Shown piece after piece: positions 11,879 through 20,474 of a DNA stretch of 64,000 bases. Where the stretch lies: positions 89,259 through 153,258 of the forward strand of contig JACPPA010000038.1 in the NCBI GenBank assembly GCA_016191285.1. The letters run 5' to 3'. A program made the position numbers and the translations under genes. Numbering within the stretch: position 1 is the first letter of the stretch; each line of letters begins with the position of its first letter. This stretch comes from Gammaproteobacteria bacterium. Its GTDB lineage: Bacteria; Pseudomonadota; Gammaproteobacteria; Ga0077536. The notes under the pieces were generated by a model. It had not been told where the DNA came from. It worked only from the letters and a program-made list of their open reading frames with translations, and searched no databases.

Positions 11879-11887
11879 TGTTATAAT
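11879..11887 (+). promoter_or_regulatory. Extended -10 promoter of petABC
   Basis: TGT directly before a perfect TATAAT (11882-11887) makes a strong extended -10 promoter. No good -35 hexamer is seen 16-18 bases upstream. A start near 11893-11895 would give a leader of about 125 bases to petA. It is the best promoter candidate in the 228-base hisD-petA gap. Confidence 0.6.
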
Positions 11888-11897
11888 TCTGCGCGGC

Positions 11898-11939
11898 CAC
11901 GGTATCAGATGCGCCATCGATGGCATACCTGATACCGTG
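11898..11939 (+). repeat. 42-bp interrupted palindrome in the petA leader
   Basis: The outer arms CACGGTATCAG (11898-11908) and CTGATACCGTG (11929-11939) are exact inverted copies. The 12-base palindrome GCCATCGATGGC (11913-11924) shares the same centre of symmetry. Only two 4-base blocks between them are not fully matched. It begins a few bases after the predicted start of transcription. It could be an operator for a dimeric regulator or a strong leader hairpin. No T-run follows, so a simple terminator is unlikely. Confidence 0.7.
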
Positions 11940-12018
11940 CGAAGTTTCGAGGTCGGTGCATGGGTCCAGGCTAATGGCGCGCACCCTACTTCTGTAATTA
12001 GCTGGAGACTTTGAGTTT

Positions 12019-12618
12019 ATGACCGACCAACCCGTCGATGCACAACGACGTCGGTTCCTAACGGGGACCGCAACCGTCCTTGGAGGTATCGGAGCCGGCT
12101 TTACGGCGGTGCCGTTTGTCGCTTCATTTCAACCGAGCGCGCGCGCGAAAGCGATCGGCGCACCCGTTGATGTGGATATTGGAAAACTCGAGCCAGGTCA
12201 GCGCTTGATTCAAAAATGGCGGGGCAAGCCGGTGTGGATCGTACGCCGTACGCCCGAAATGTTAGAAAATCTGAAAAAGTTCGAAGCTGGCGTGCTGCGC
12301 GATCCGGAATCGGATAAGTCGATACAGCCGGGATACGCAAAAAACGTCTGGCGCTCGGAAAAACCCGAGTATCTAGTGCTGGTCGGGGTGTGTACGCATT
12401 TAGGCTGTTCGCCTAATTTTGTTCCCGAGCCCGGCGCTCCAGGCATGGGTGGTGTTTGGAATGGCGGATTTTTTTGCCCCTGCCATGGTTCCAAATTTGA
12501 TCTCGCCGGCCGCGTTTATATGGGTGTTCCGGCCCCCATGAATCTTGAAGTCCCTCCGTATCAATTCGTTAGCGATACCAAGCTCATCATTGGCGCTGAT
12601 AAGGAGCACGCGGCATGA
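12019..12618 (+). CDS. petA: PetA, Rieske iron-sulfur subunit of cytochrome bc1
   Basis: Takes electrons from ubiquinol and passes them to cytochrome c1 on the periplasmic side. The 199-residue protein begins with a twin-arginine motif (RRRFLTG, residues 10-16) and an uncleaved membrane anchor at about 17-36, so it is likely a Tat substrate. The [2Fe-2S] ligands are CTHLGC (Cys125, His127, Cys130) and CPCHGS (Cys153, Cys155, His156). The fold's disulfide uses Cys130 and Cys155. It is first of petABC and overlaps petB by four bases (ATGA). Confidence 0.97.
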   Translation: MTDQPVDAQRRRFLTGTATVLGGIGAGFTAVPFVASFQPSARAKAIGAPVDVDIGKLEPGQRLIQKWRGKPVWIVRRTPEMLENLKKFEAGVLRDPESDKSIQPGYAKNVWRSEKPEYLVLVGVCTHLGCSPNFVPEPGAPGMGGVWNGGFFCPCHGSKFDLAGRVYMGVPAPMNLEVPPYQFVSDTKLIIGADKEHAA

Positions 12619-13868
12619 ATGCCCTCGTTCGAAATTTAACTGCCTTGCGTGACTGGGTTGATGAACGCTTCCCGCTAATCCAATGGTGGGATGATCATCT
12701 CGGTAAATATTACGCGCCCAAGAATTTTAATATTTGGTATTACTTTGGCGTGCTGTCGATCGTGGTCTTCGCAATTCAGATCGTTACCGGCATCTGGCTG
12801 GTCATGAATTACAAACCCGATGCGACCATGGCGTTCGCGTCGGTTGAATACATCATGCGGGACGTCGATTGGGGTTGGCTAATTCGCTATCTCCATTCCA
12901 GTGGTGCGTCGGCATTTTTCATTGTGATCTACCTGCATATGTTTCGTGCGCTTTTGTATGGATCATACAAAAAGCCGCGCGAATTGCTGTGGATCTTGGG
13001 CATGCTGCTGTACCTGTCGTTGATGGCGGAAGCCTTCATGGGCTATCTGCTGCCGTGGGGCCAGATGTCATTCTGGGGCGCGCAGGTCATTATCTCGCTG
13101 TTCGGTGCGATTCCGGTGATAGGCGACGGACTCTCGACCTTGATTCGTGGAGATTATGTGGTCTCGGATATCACGCTCAATCGATTCTTTTCGCTGCACG
13201 TCATCGCCTTACCGCTAGCGCTCGTCGGCTTGGTCTTTTTGCATATCATTGCGCTGCACGAGGTGGGTTCGAATAACCCGGATGGGGTTGAGATCAAGAA
13301 ACACAAAGACGCGAACGGCAAACCGTTGGACGGGATCCCGTTTCATCCGTATTACACGGTTAAAGACTCGGCCGGCATCGTTGTATTTTTGATGCTGTTC
13401 TCGGTGGTGGTGTTTTTCGCGCCTGAAATGGGTGGGTACTTCCTCGAAGCCAATAACTTCATCCCCGCGGACTCGATGAAAACCCCGGAGCATATCGCGC
13501 CGGTGTGGTACTTCACGCCGTTCTATTCGATTTTGCGGGCAAACACCGTCAACTTTCTGTGGTTGGACGCCAAGGTATGGGGCGTTACTTTCATGGGGCT
13601 GGGCGTCATGGTGTTGTTTCTGTTGCCGTGGCTTGATCGCAGTCCGGTTAAATCAATTCGCTATCGAGGTTGGCTCTACAAGATCGCGCTTATGATATTC
13701 GTTATTTCCTTCGTGATTCTCGGCATTCTCGGCGTGTTGCCGGTAAACGATGCAAGAACGGCAGTAGCGCAAGTTTGCACCGTGCTCTATTTCCTGTTCT
13801 TCCTATTAATGCCGATCTATACCAAGCTCGACAAAACTCGGCCTGTTCCGGATAGGGTGACGATGTGA
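12615..13868 (+). CDS. petB: PetB, cytochrome b of the bc1 complex
   Basis: Di-haem membrane subunit that holds both quinone sites. The protein has 417 residues and the full eight-helix form, not the split b6/subunit IV form. Haem ligands are His94 and His108 in helix B and His195 and His210 in helix D. The Qo-site PEWY motif appears as PVWY (295-298), a variant known in beta- and gammaproteobacteria. The start overlaps petA (ATGA) and the stop overlaps petC (TGATG), so the three subunits are translationally coupled. Confidence 0.97.
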   Translation: MNALVRNLTALRDWVDERFPLIQWWDDHLGKYYAPKNFNIWYYFGVLSIVVFAIQIVTGIWLVMNYKPDATMAFASVEYIMRDVDWGWLIRYLHSSGASAFFIVIYLHMFRALLYGSYKKPRELLWILGMLLYLSLMAEAFMGYLLPWGQMSFWGAQVIISLFGAIPVIGDGLSTLIRGDYVVSDITLNRFFSLHVIALPLALVGLVFLHIIALHEVGSNNPDGVEIKKHKDANGKPLDGIPFHPYYTVKDSAGIVVFLMLFSVVVFFAPEMGGYFLEANNFIPADSMKTPEHIAPVWYFTPFYSILRANTVNFLWLDAKVWGVTFMGLGVMVLFLLPWLDRSPVKSIRYRGWLYKIALMIFVISFVILGILGVLPVNDARTAVAQVCTVLYFLFFLLMPIYTKLDKTRPVPDRVTM

Positions 13869-14608
13869 TGTGTCGATTATTTGCTGCCTTGTTGGTCGGT
13901 TTATTCGCACCGCTGGTGTTGGCGAATACTGAGGAACTCAAACTGCAGAACGCGAATGTTGATCTAAGTAATCGCGCGAGTCTGCAACACGGTGCGAAAT
14001 TATTTATCAATTACTGTGTGAGTTGCCACTCGGCTTCGTTCATGCGCTACAACCGGATTGCCGCAGATTTGGGCATTCCGGAAGATAAAATGAAGCAGAA
14101 CCTGATGTTCACCACCGATAAAATTGGGGAGACCATGACGGTGGTGATGCGACCCGAGGATGCGCAATCCTGGTTTGGAATTGCGCCGCCGGATTTATCG
14201 GTGGTCGCGCGGTCGCGCGGACCAGATTGGCTGTATAGCTTCCTGCAAGGCTTCTACGCCGACGAGAAGCGTCCGACTGGGGTCAATAATCTTTATTTCC
14301 CGAGCACCGCGATGCCGCATGTGCTGTGGGAACTACAGGGCGTAAAGCGCCCGGTGTATCACACCGTCACCGACGACATGGGTAAAGAAGTACAAGCTAT
14401 TGCCCATCTGGAGGACGGCGTTCCGGGTCGACTTTCCGAGGCCGAATTTAAAATGGCGGTCCGCGATTTGGTGAATTTTCTAGTCTATCTGGGCGAACCG
14501 GCCAAACTGGTACGCTACAAGATTGGGGTGGCCGTTCTGTTGTTTTTGTCGTTGTTGTGGGTGGTGATGTATTTACTGAAGCGTGAATATTGGAAAGACG
14601 TCCATTGA
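13868..14608 (+). CDS. petC: PetC, cytochrome c1 of the bc1 complex
   Basis: Passes electrons from the Rieske protein to soluble cytochrome c. The 246-residue product has a short signal peptide (to about residue 19, ending VLAN). One haem c site CVSCH is at 50-54. A C-terminal membrane anchor lies at about 217-238 (VAVLLFLSLLWVVMYLL), followed by a basic tail. I start it at the ATG whose first base is the last base of the petB stop; a GTG three bases earlier is also in frame. SspA begins two bases after its stop, so petABC and sspAB may share a transcript. Confidence 0.95.
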   Translation: MCRLFAALLVGLFAPLVLANTEELKLQNANVDLSNRASLQHGAKLFINYCVSCHSASFMRYNRIAADLGIPEDKMKQNLMFTTDKIGETMTVVMRPEDAQSWFGIAPPDLSVVARSRGPDWLYSFLQGFYADEKRPTGVNNLYFPSTAMPHVLWELQGVKRPVYHTVTDDMGKEVQAIAHLEDGVPGRLSEAEFKMAVRDLVNFLVYLGEPAKLVRYKIGVAVLLFLSLLWVVMYLLKREYWKDVH

Positions 14609-14609
14609 C

Positions 14610-15236
14610 ATGACGGCGGTCGCGAATCGACGGTCCATCATGACGTTGTTCGCTGACGCGAGCGATCCTATCGGTCACGCTGTCCGCATTGTGTTGGCGG
14701 AAAAAGACATCAATGTCGAAATTAATTTCGTCACGCACGAAACCAGACCCGAGGATTTGAACGACCTCAATCCCTATCATGGATTGTTAACGCTGATCGA
14801 TCGCGATCTCGTCATTTACGATCCGCAGATCATGATGGAGTACCTGGACGAACGTTATCCACATCCCCCCTTGATGCCGGTGGATCCGGTTTCGCGTGCC
14901 AATAACCGGCAAATTCGCTACCGCATCATGCGCGATCTCTACGGCTCGGTTGAGTTATTAACCGAGGACAATGAAGCCAGCGGCGCCGCGCGTCGCGCCG
15001 TGCGGGACAATCTACTTGCAGTGGCGCCAGTGTTTACTCGCCATCAATTTTTCTTATCCGACGAATACTCACTGGCCGACTGTTGTCTCGCGCCGTTGTT
15101 ATGGCGCCTGAATCATTACGGGATCAAACTTGCCGCCCAGGCCCGTCCGGTTTTGAAATATGCCGAAGCCATGTTTGGCCGCGAGGCATTCAAGTCGTGC
15201 CTGTCGTCTTTCGAGCGCGGTTTGCATAACGCTTAA
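14610..15236 (+). CDS. sspA: SspA, stringent starvation protein A
   Basis: GST-fold protein that binds RNA polymerase and alters promoter choice in starvation; it is not a glutathione enzyme. With the ATG at 14610 the product is 208 residues and aligns without gaps to E. coli SspA over its first 90 residues. The functional surface Pro-His-Pro (84-86 in ERYPHPPLMP) is kept. At position 60, where E. coli has the fold's cis-proline (SVPTL), this protein has leucine (GLLTL). It follows petC by one base and is followed by sspB, the order seen in Pseudomonas. Confidence 0.95.
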   Translation: MTAVANRRSIMTLFADASDPIGHAVRIVLAEKDINVEINFVTHETRPEDLNDLNPYHGLLTLIDRDLVIYDPQIMMEYLDERYPHPPLMPVDPVSRANNRQIRYRIMRDLYGSVELLTEDNEASGAARRAVRDNLLAVAPVFTRHQFFLSDEYSLADCCLAPLLWRLNHYGIKLAAQARPVLKYAEAMFGREAFKSCLSSFERGLHNA

Positions 15237-15284
15237 GAAATCTTAGACTTGTCGCCCGAATAAATGTGGCGAGATCCCAGCGGT

Positions 15285-15680
15285 ATGACGTCAACCAAAC
15301 CTTACTTGATCCGCGCTCTGTACGAATGGATTGTCGACAATTCATTCACGCCGCATCTGTTAGTCGACGCGCGTGACGAGCGCTGCGTGGTGCCTCGACA
15401 ATTCGTCAAAGATGGCGCCATTGTGCTGAATATTGCGCAGTCAGCCACCAATAGTTTAATGATGGGGCAGGATACTGTGTCGTTTGGGGCGCGTTTTAGC
15501 GGTGTGGCCTATAGCATCACCGTGCCGGTAGCCGCGGTGCGCGCCATCTATGCTCGAGAGAACGGTAGAGGGCTGGCCTTTGAAGATGAGCCGGAGCCGG
15601 CCGACACCGAGTCGACCTCACCACCCGCCGCGGATAAGCCGCCAACTAAACGCGCACCCACGCTAACCATCGTGAAATAA
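15285..15680 (+). CDS. sspB: SspB, ClpXP specificity-enhancing adaptor
   Basis: Dimeric adaptor that hands ssrA-tagged proteins to ClpXP. The 131-residue form starting at 15285 matches family N-termini (TSTKPYLIRALYEWI). An ATG at 15264 would add seven residues. The substrate-binding domain covers residues 1-105. It is followed by a flexible acidic and proline-rich linker and a PTLTIVK end, which matches the ClpX-binding tail of E. coli SspB. It lies 48 bases after sspA and ends four bases before the convergent dolP gene. Confidence 0.95.
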   Translation: MTSTKPYLIRALYEWIVDNSFTPHLLVDARDERCVVPRQFVKDGAIVLNIAQSATNSLMMGQDTVSFGARFSGVAYSITVPVAAVRAIYARENGRGLAFEDEPEPADTESTSPPAADKPPTKRAPTLTIVK

Positions 15681-15684
15681 TGCA

Positions 15685-16278
15685 TTACCGGTTCGACGAT
15701 TCGAATAATTTGACGACCTTGGTGATTCCCCCCACCGTCGACACCGCTTCGGCCACCGCGTCGCCGGTTGGTTGATCGAGCAGGCCCATTAAGTAGACCA
15801 CGCCGGCTTCCGTGACGACTTTGACATCCAAGGCGGAGATGTCCTTGATCGACACCAGTTTGCCTTTTACTTTAGCGGTAATTAATCCGTCATTGGTCCG
15901 ATTGATCGTCGCACTTGGTTCAGCGATGGCGATTTCGTTGTAGATGTGGCGCACTTTGGTAATGCGCGACACATATTCCTCCGCTCGCTTCTTGAGTTCT
16001 TCGGTTGGCGCTTCGCCGGTGAGCAATACCATTTGGTCATAGCTGGTGACGTTGATATGAGTCCGACCGGCCAAAGCGCCGTCCGCCTTTAGAAAATCGT
16101 CCGCTTTGTTTTCGATGGTTTGATCTTCGAATACCGTTCCCGTGGTGCGCTTGTCACTGGTCACCACCGCACCCGTCGCGACGCCGCCGGCGAGAAAAGC
16201 GCCGCAGCCAGAAAGTCCGAACAACAACGCAGACAGGAGTACCGCCGCGCAAATAGCTAGTTGACGATTCATGTTCAC
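15685..16278 (-). CDS. dolP: DolP-like BON-domain outer-membrane lipoprotein
   Basis: Lipoprotein of about 197 residues with a lipobox LSGC (Cys25 from the GTG start) and two BON domains at about 55-120 and 130-195. E. coli DolP (YraP) supports outer-membrane integrity and BAM function. The GTG overlaps the diaA stop as GTGA and has GGGGGA at a good distance. An ATG six bases inside is the alternative start. The order lpoA-yraN-diaA-dolP is the same as the enteric yraMNOP cluster, which supports the name. The gene converges on sspB with only four bases between. Confidence 0.92.
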   Translation of the reverse strand: MNMNRQLAICAAVLLSALLFGLSGCGAFLAGGVATGAVVTSDKRTTGTVFEDQTIENKADDFLKADGALAGRTHINVTSYDQMVLLTGEAPTEELKKRAEEYVSRITKVRHIYNEIAIAEPSATINRTNDGLITAKVKGKLVSIKDISALDVKVVTEAGVVYLMGLLDQPTGDAVAEAVSTVGGITKVVKLFESSNR

Positions 16279-16880
16279 TGATGTTCCCCCAAATATTCGC
16301 GGTCAATCAAATCACAAAGGCAATGAATAATGGTTAAATGAATTTCCTGAATGCGCGCAGTGGATTCTGCGGGTACCCGGAGTTCGAGGTCCGTCGCCTG
16401 CAACTTACTAGCGGCGGGACCGCCGTCGCGCCCCGTCAACAACACGGCCCCCAGTCCCCGCGCCTGCGCCGCTTGCAAAGCGGCGACAATATTCGGCGAA
16501 CGTCCACTGGTCGAGAAAGCGAGTAATACGTCACCCTGCCGACCAAGGGCATGGATCTGCCTGGCGAATATCTGCGAGAAATCGAAGTCGTTCGCAATCG
16601 ACGTAAGCGTCGAGGTATCGGTCGTTAGCGCCACTGCCGGTAGTCCTTCACGCTCGCGTTCAAAACGGTTGAGAAGTTCCGACGAGAAATGTTGAGCGTC
16701 GGCAGCCGAACCACCGTTGCCGCAAGTCAAGATCTTATTGCCTGCGCGTAAGGCCACGATCAACTTGCGCGCAGCGTCGGCAATCAAATTGGGCAGCACA
16801 CTCGCACACCGAGTCTTTAGCGCACTGCTCTCATCGAATATGTGTTTGACCCGCCGCGCCGCTTCAATCGCTGAGTCCAT
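16275..16880 (-). CDS. diaA: DiaA, SIS-domain DnaA-binding protein
   Basis: Single SIS domain of 201 residues, related to phosphoheptose isomerase GmhA. In E. coli DiaA tetramers bind DnaA and help timely initiation at oriC. The phosphosugar-binding signature GNGGSAADAQHF (about 54-65) and the FSTSGRSPNIV loop (about 121-131) are present. From sequence alone GmhA would be possible. The position between yraN and dolP, with no heptose genes nearby, favours DiaA. It lies 30 bases after yraN and overlaps dolP by four bases. Confidence 0.88.
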   Translation of the reverse strand: MDSAIEAARRVKHIFDESSALKTRCASVLPNLIADAARKLIVALRAGNKILTCGNGGSAADAQHFSSELLNRFEREREGLPAVALTTDTSTLTSIANDFDFSQIFARQIHALGRQGDVLLAFSTSGRSPNIVAALQAAQARGLGAVLLTGRDGGPAASKLQATDLELRVPAESTARIQEIHLTIIHCLCDLIDREYLGEHQ

Positions 16881-16910
16881 ACCTTCACGTGCCTGTTTGG
16901 GTGCGGTGCA

Positions 16911-17276
16911 TTATGCCGAAAACGCTGCCTTTATCCAGCAAAAATCAGTAGCAGCCAACGCGCCGCTAATTCCGACGGCGTCGAAGCGACAAGCTAAATG
17001 CTGAAATTGCGCGTTGCGTTGGAGAAAATTGGACGCCGCGCGAACGACTCGTGCTTGCTTGCGTTTGGTAATCGATTCGAGCGCACCTCCAAAATCTTGA
17101 TTGGCGCGGTAGCGAACTTCAACGAATACCAGGATATTCGCATCCATCATGATTAAATCGATTTCACCGGTGCGGCAGCGAAAATTCCGCGCAAGGAATC
17201 GCAATCCCCGCAACTCGAGATAGTGTTGCGCGGCGCGTTCGTAAGCTGATCCTTGAGCTACACGATGCACGATCAT
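16911..17276 (-). CDS. yraN: YraN, UPF0102 endonuclease-like protein
   Basis: Small protein of 121 residues with the restriction-endonuclease-like core of UPF0102. Visible parts are an N-terminal GSAYERAAQHYLE helix, then FRCRTGEIDLIMMD and LVFVEVRYR, which together hold the Glu-Asp-Glu catalytic-type residues. The biochemical role in bacteria is not firmly established, though a link to recombination has been proposed. Its ATG overlaps the lpoA stop (ATGA), so translation is coupled to LpoA. Confidence 0.9.
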   Translation of the reverse strand: MIVHRVAQGSAYERAAQHYLELRGLRFLARNFRCRTGEIDLIMMDANILVFVEVRYRANQDFGGALESITKRKQARVVRAASNFLQRNAQFQHLACRFDAVGISGALAATDFCWIKAAFSA

Positions 17277-19156
17277 TCACCGTGAGGTTGGAGATCACGC
17301 AGGGGACGTGGAACGCCCTGGCTGAATTTCGCCCAGGTTAGCGTACGGTGGATTGTTCCCGTTCGATCCAGCGACAAACGACCGGTGGCGCCAGTGGCGT
17401 TAAGACTCGGATCGACGCGCATCTGAGGCAGCAGCTTGACCAAGCGATAGGCGTCGATTCCAAATGCATAAAAGCGATCAAGATCGCGCCCCGACCTAGT
17501 CCAACGGCCCGCGATTAAGCGGCGCAGTTCGCGATCTTCGATACCAATGATCCATGGCATACAGCCGAGCATGACGCCGTCAAGATCTTGATCGGCGCGT
17601 GGCGAGACCGTGCCCGAAAAGAGCTGTGACGTCGCGTAGATGGGGAGATTGTCCACGCCGTAGTATCGGAACTGCGGCAGGATTTGCCGGCCGTCCTCGG
17701 GTTGGGCGACTAGCATGATCGCATCGAGGTCGGGTCGCGATTGCGCTACGAACGTGATCGGCCGTTGCAGCAGTTTCCGTAATGCATTGGCACGCGACTC
17801 GCTGTCCGCGAGACTAAAAGTCTGCTTGATCGCCGCCTGATACGACGCAACCGAACTATTGTAAGTGGCCGCACCGGCCACCACGCCGCCACGCCGCTGC
17901 CATTGGTCACTAAACGTTTTCTGCGCTCGCGTACCTAGGTCGGTATTCGGCACGATCGTCGCCATTCGCCGGCGTCCTTCGCCCCAAGCACGATCCGCGA
18001 GATCCTGGGCTTCGTCTTCAGGTCTCAGTGCAAACTGGATGAAATCGCGCGCACCGGCCGGCACGTCGGCGGCTGGTGGCGTGGTTTGGGTAGCGACGTT
18101 TAAAGCCAATATCGGCACTTTGCGCTCGGTGACGCCATGCAGCGACTCGACGCCAAGTTTATCCAATGGCCCGACGATCATGTCCGCGCCGTCGGCCACC
18201 GCCTGTGCGTAGACGTTCCGCACGTCTGCACCGAAGGCTGGATAAGTAGTGATCGTCAAGTCTTGGTCGTGGGCCGCGAAACGCATCGCGATAAAGCCAT
18301 CGCGAATGGCGCGCGCAAAGGCGGCGAGCTCGCCGTTGAAAGGTAGCAAGAGTGCGATCTTCTTGGATAGTTTGGCCGCTTCTTCTGCACGCTCAACCAG
18401 TTCGTCGACCAGGATTTCATTCGCCGGATGTTGGGGATAGGCCAATCTCCACTGCGACAAATGTTCCGCTAGCATTTGCGGCGCGCCAGCTTGGGTACGA
18501 GTTTCGTTCAAGAGAGCACGCCAACCCGCGACGTTTTGATTGCGAGTATCAGCCCGGTCTAATTGCGCCAGGTCGCGACATTTGACGAGAGAATCCCAGA
18601 TCAAATGGGTGAGTTCGGTGCGCCGTTGCCGCGCCAAAGGCAGCAGTTCGGAGTTCAGTAGATTTACCACGGCGGTATCGTCGTCGAGCGCGAGTTGCAC
18701 GCGACCGAGCGTGCGCAAATACAAACCTTTTTCAAACGGATCGAATTGGCGGCTGTCGAGCGCGTTCAGCTCTGCGAGTTTGTTCGCGGCTGAGGACTCG
18801 GGGGGCGCCAGCAACGTTGTTATAAATGCGCGACGCACGTTCGGTGTATGGTCCTGGTCGGGCGCCAATTCACGCGCACGCTTTAAATCATTTAGATCGA
18901 AATAAATTAGAGCGGCTCTGAGTCGCGTATCGGCGGCGGGTATGTTTGGCGTCGCCGCGGCCGCCACCAAATCCGCCGCCGCGCCCTCAAAATCGCCGCG
19001 TTCAATTTTCGCCGAGGCAGATATTACCGACGACGCGGGGATCGGCGCTGTCACCGGTCTCGTTGGTTGTGAGACACAGCCAGTGGCGATAATTGCGATC
19101 GCTATGTTTAAGATAAGCGGCGAATTCCGCCAAACCCTGTTGAGCAAGTCGTCCAT
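17273..19156 (-). CDS. lpoA: LpoA/LppC, outer-membrane lipoprotein activator of PBP1a
   Basis: Outer-membrane lipoprotein that reaches through the periplasm to activate penicillin-binding protein 1a. From the ATG at 19156 it has 627 residues with a signal peptide and lipobox IATGC (Cys27). An N-terminal TPR-like region covers about 45-270. A periplasmic-binding-protein-like LppC domain follows, with KIALLLPFNGELAAFARAI near its start and ADMIVGPLDKLGVESL. The frame stays open 44 codons further upstream but the lipobox fixes the start. That start shares the bases CATG with the divergent rsmI start. Confidence 0.93.
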   Translation of the reverse strand: MDDLLNRVWRNSPLILNIAIAIIATGCVSQPTRPVTAPIPASSVISASAKIERGDFEGAAADLVAAAATPNIPAADTRLRAALIYFDLNDLKRARELAPDQDHTPNVRRAFITTLLAPPESSAANKLAELNALDSRQFDPFEKGLYLRTLGRVQLALDDDTAVVNLLNSELLPLARQRRTELTHLIWDSLVKCRDLAQLDRADTRNQNVAGWRALLNETRTQAGAPQMLAEHLSQWRLAYPQHPANEILVDELVERAEEAAKLSKKIALLLPFNGELAAFARAIRDGFIAMRFAAHDQDLTITTYPAFGADVRNVYAQAVADGADMIVGPLDKLGVESLHGVTERKVPILALNVATQTTPPAADVPAGARDFIQFALRPEDEAQDLADRAWGEGRRRMATIVPNTDLGTRAQKTFSDQWQRRGGVVAGAATYNSSVASYQAAIKQTFSLADSESRANALRKLLQRPITFVAQSRPDLDAIMLVAQPEDGRQILPQFRYYGVDNLPIYATSQLFSGTVSPRADQDLDGVMLGCMPWIIGIEDRELRRLIAGRWTRSGRDLDRFYAFGIDAYRLVKLLPQMRVDPSLNATGATGRLSLDRTGTIHRTLTWAKFSQGVPRPLRDLQPHGE

Positions 19157-20039
19157 GTCTATTTCATTTGCTGACGGGAACCACAGTCTATCAATCGAAC
19201 GCCCGTGCTTGTATCTCGTGGCGACGCCGATTGGAAATTTAGGCGATATTGGCAATCGCGCACTCGCAGTCCTAAAGCAGGCTGACATCGTGCTCGCGGA
19301 AGATACTCGAACGAGCCTTCGTTTACTTGAGCATTACGGGATAAAGCGTCCACTCGAGTCGTTTCACGACCGTAATGAAAGCGCCCGGGTCGCGGCCTTA
19401 ATCACGCGCCTAACGACCGGCTCGTTGGCGGTCGCGCTGATTTCCGATGCGGGCACGCCATTAATTTCAGACCCCGGATTTCGTCTGGTGAGGGCGGCGC
19501 ACGAGGCGAACATCCTGATCCGAGCGATTCCCGGACCAAGTTCGATTCTTGCGGCACTGACGAGTGCGGGATTGCCCACCGATCGCTTCGTGTTCGAGGG
19601 GTTTCTCCCGAATCGCGACGGCCCGCGACGTGCGCACTTAGCGACGCTCAGGAACGAGGCTCGTACGATGATTTTTTTCGAAGCACCGCATCGGATTCAT
19701 GAAACACTGGGCGACTTGTTGGCTGAATTTGGCCCGGACCGCGAAATATGTGTAGCGCGTGAACTCACTAAGCATTACGAGACCTTATATCGAGGGTCGC
19801 TCACTGACGTGAACGCCCGAGTGGTAGCGGATCCGAATGGCAACCGCGGTGAATTTGTTATCGTACTCAGTGGGAGCGCGGCTTCAATTGCCGAAGCCTC
19901 GACGCTAAAGTTGCTACGCATTTTGCTCAAAAGAATGTCGCAACGCGACGCGATCGAAACCGCTGCGGAAATTTCTGGACTTGGCCGTAACGAACTATAT
20001 GCGCTCGCGTTAACACTTCGCCGCGCCGAGGAGGACTAG
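19155..20039 (+). CDS. rsmI: RsmI, 16S rRNA 2'-O-ribose C1402 methyltransferase
   Basis: Methylates the 2'-OH of C1402 of 16S rRNA; the partner of RsmH, encoded just downstream, which makes N4 of the same base. The 294-residue product has the tetrapyrrole-methylase fold with YLVATPIGNLGDI at 20-32, AEDTR, and SDAGTPLISDPG at about 97-108. The ATG at 19155 gives the same N-terminal length as E. coli RsmI. The open frame that extends 71 codons upstream lies over lpoA and is rejected. No clear ribosome site precedes the ATG. Confidence 0.94.
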   Translation: MSISFADGNHSLSIERPCLYLVATPIGNLGDIGNRALAVLKQADIVLAEDTRTSLRLLEHYGIKRPLESFHDRNESARVAALITRLTTGSLAVALISDAGTPLISDPGFRLVRAAHEANILIRAIPGPSSILAALTSAGLPTDRFVFEGFLPNRDGPRRAHLATLRNEARTMIFFEAPHRIHETLGDLLAEFGPDREICVARELTKHYETLYRGSLTDVNARVVADPNGNRGEFVIVLSGSAASIAEASTLKLLRILLKRMSQRDAIETAAEISGLGRNELYALALTLRRAEED

Positions 20040-20076
20040 GTTGCATGGCCAAACCGCTGTGGTCAAACTACGCCCC

Positions 20077-20453
20077 GAGCGGGCTGGACGGTCGCTGGCG
20101 CTCATCGCGAGGTGGGTGCTGGAGGAAAGTCCGGGCTCCGTAGAGCAGGGTGCCAGGTAACGCCTGGGGGATGTAAGTCCACGGAAAGTGCCACAGAAAA
20201 TATACCGCCAGCAGTCGCTCTGCGACTGTGGTAAGGGTGAAATGGTGCGGTAAGAGCGCACCGCGTCGACTAACATCGACGGCACGGTAAACCCCACCCG
20301 GAGCAAGACCAAATAGGGAAGCATGCTGTTTTGCAGCAAGGCGTGGCTCGCGCTCGCTTCCGGGTAGGTTGCTACAGGCGTGCGGTGACGTACGTCGCAG
20401 ATGAATGACCGTTACTGCGCAAGCAGAACAGAACCCGGCTTACAGGCCCGCTC
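20077..20453 (+). ncRNA. rnpB: RNase P RNA (class A)
   Basis: Catalytic RNA that matures the 5' ends of tRNAs. The highly conserved GAGGAAAGTCCGGGCTCC and AGGGTGCCAGGTAACGCCTG blocks are present, as is ACAGAA near 20193. The 3' conserved AGAACCCGGCTTACAGG is near 20426-20446. The ends are set by pairing GAGCGGGC (20077-20084) with GCCCGCTC (20446-20453) as helix P1, giving 377 nucleotides. A T-rich stretch (TTTAATTTTT) follows directly and can act as the terminator tail. The place between rsmI and mraZ is the same as in Pseudomonas. Confidence 0.97.
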
Positions 20454-20474
20454 TTTAATTTTTGCTCGTCATCC

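Noticed and set aside
18942..19154. Upstream extension of the rsmI frame by 71 codons
   Set aside because: It lies fully over the lpoA coding region; RsmI proteins do not have such an N-terminus, and the ATG at 19155 gives the family length.
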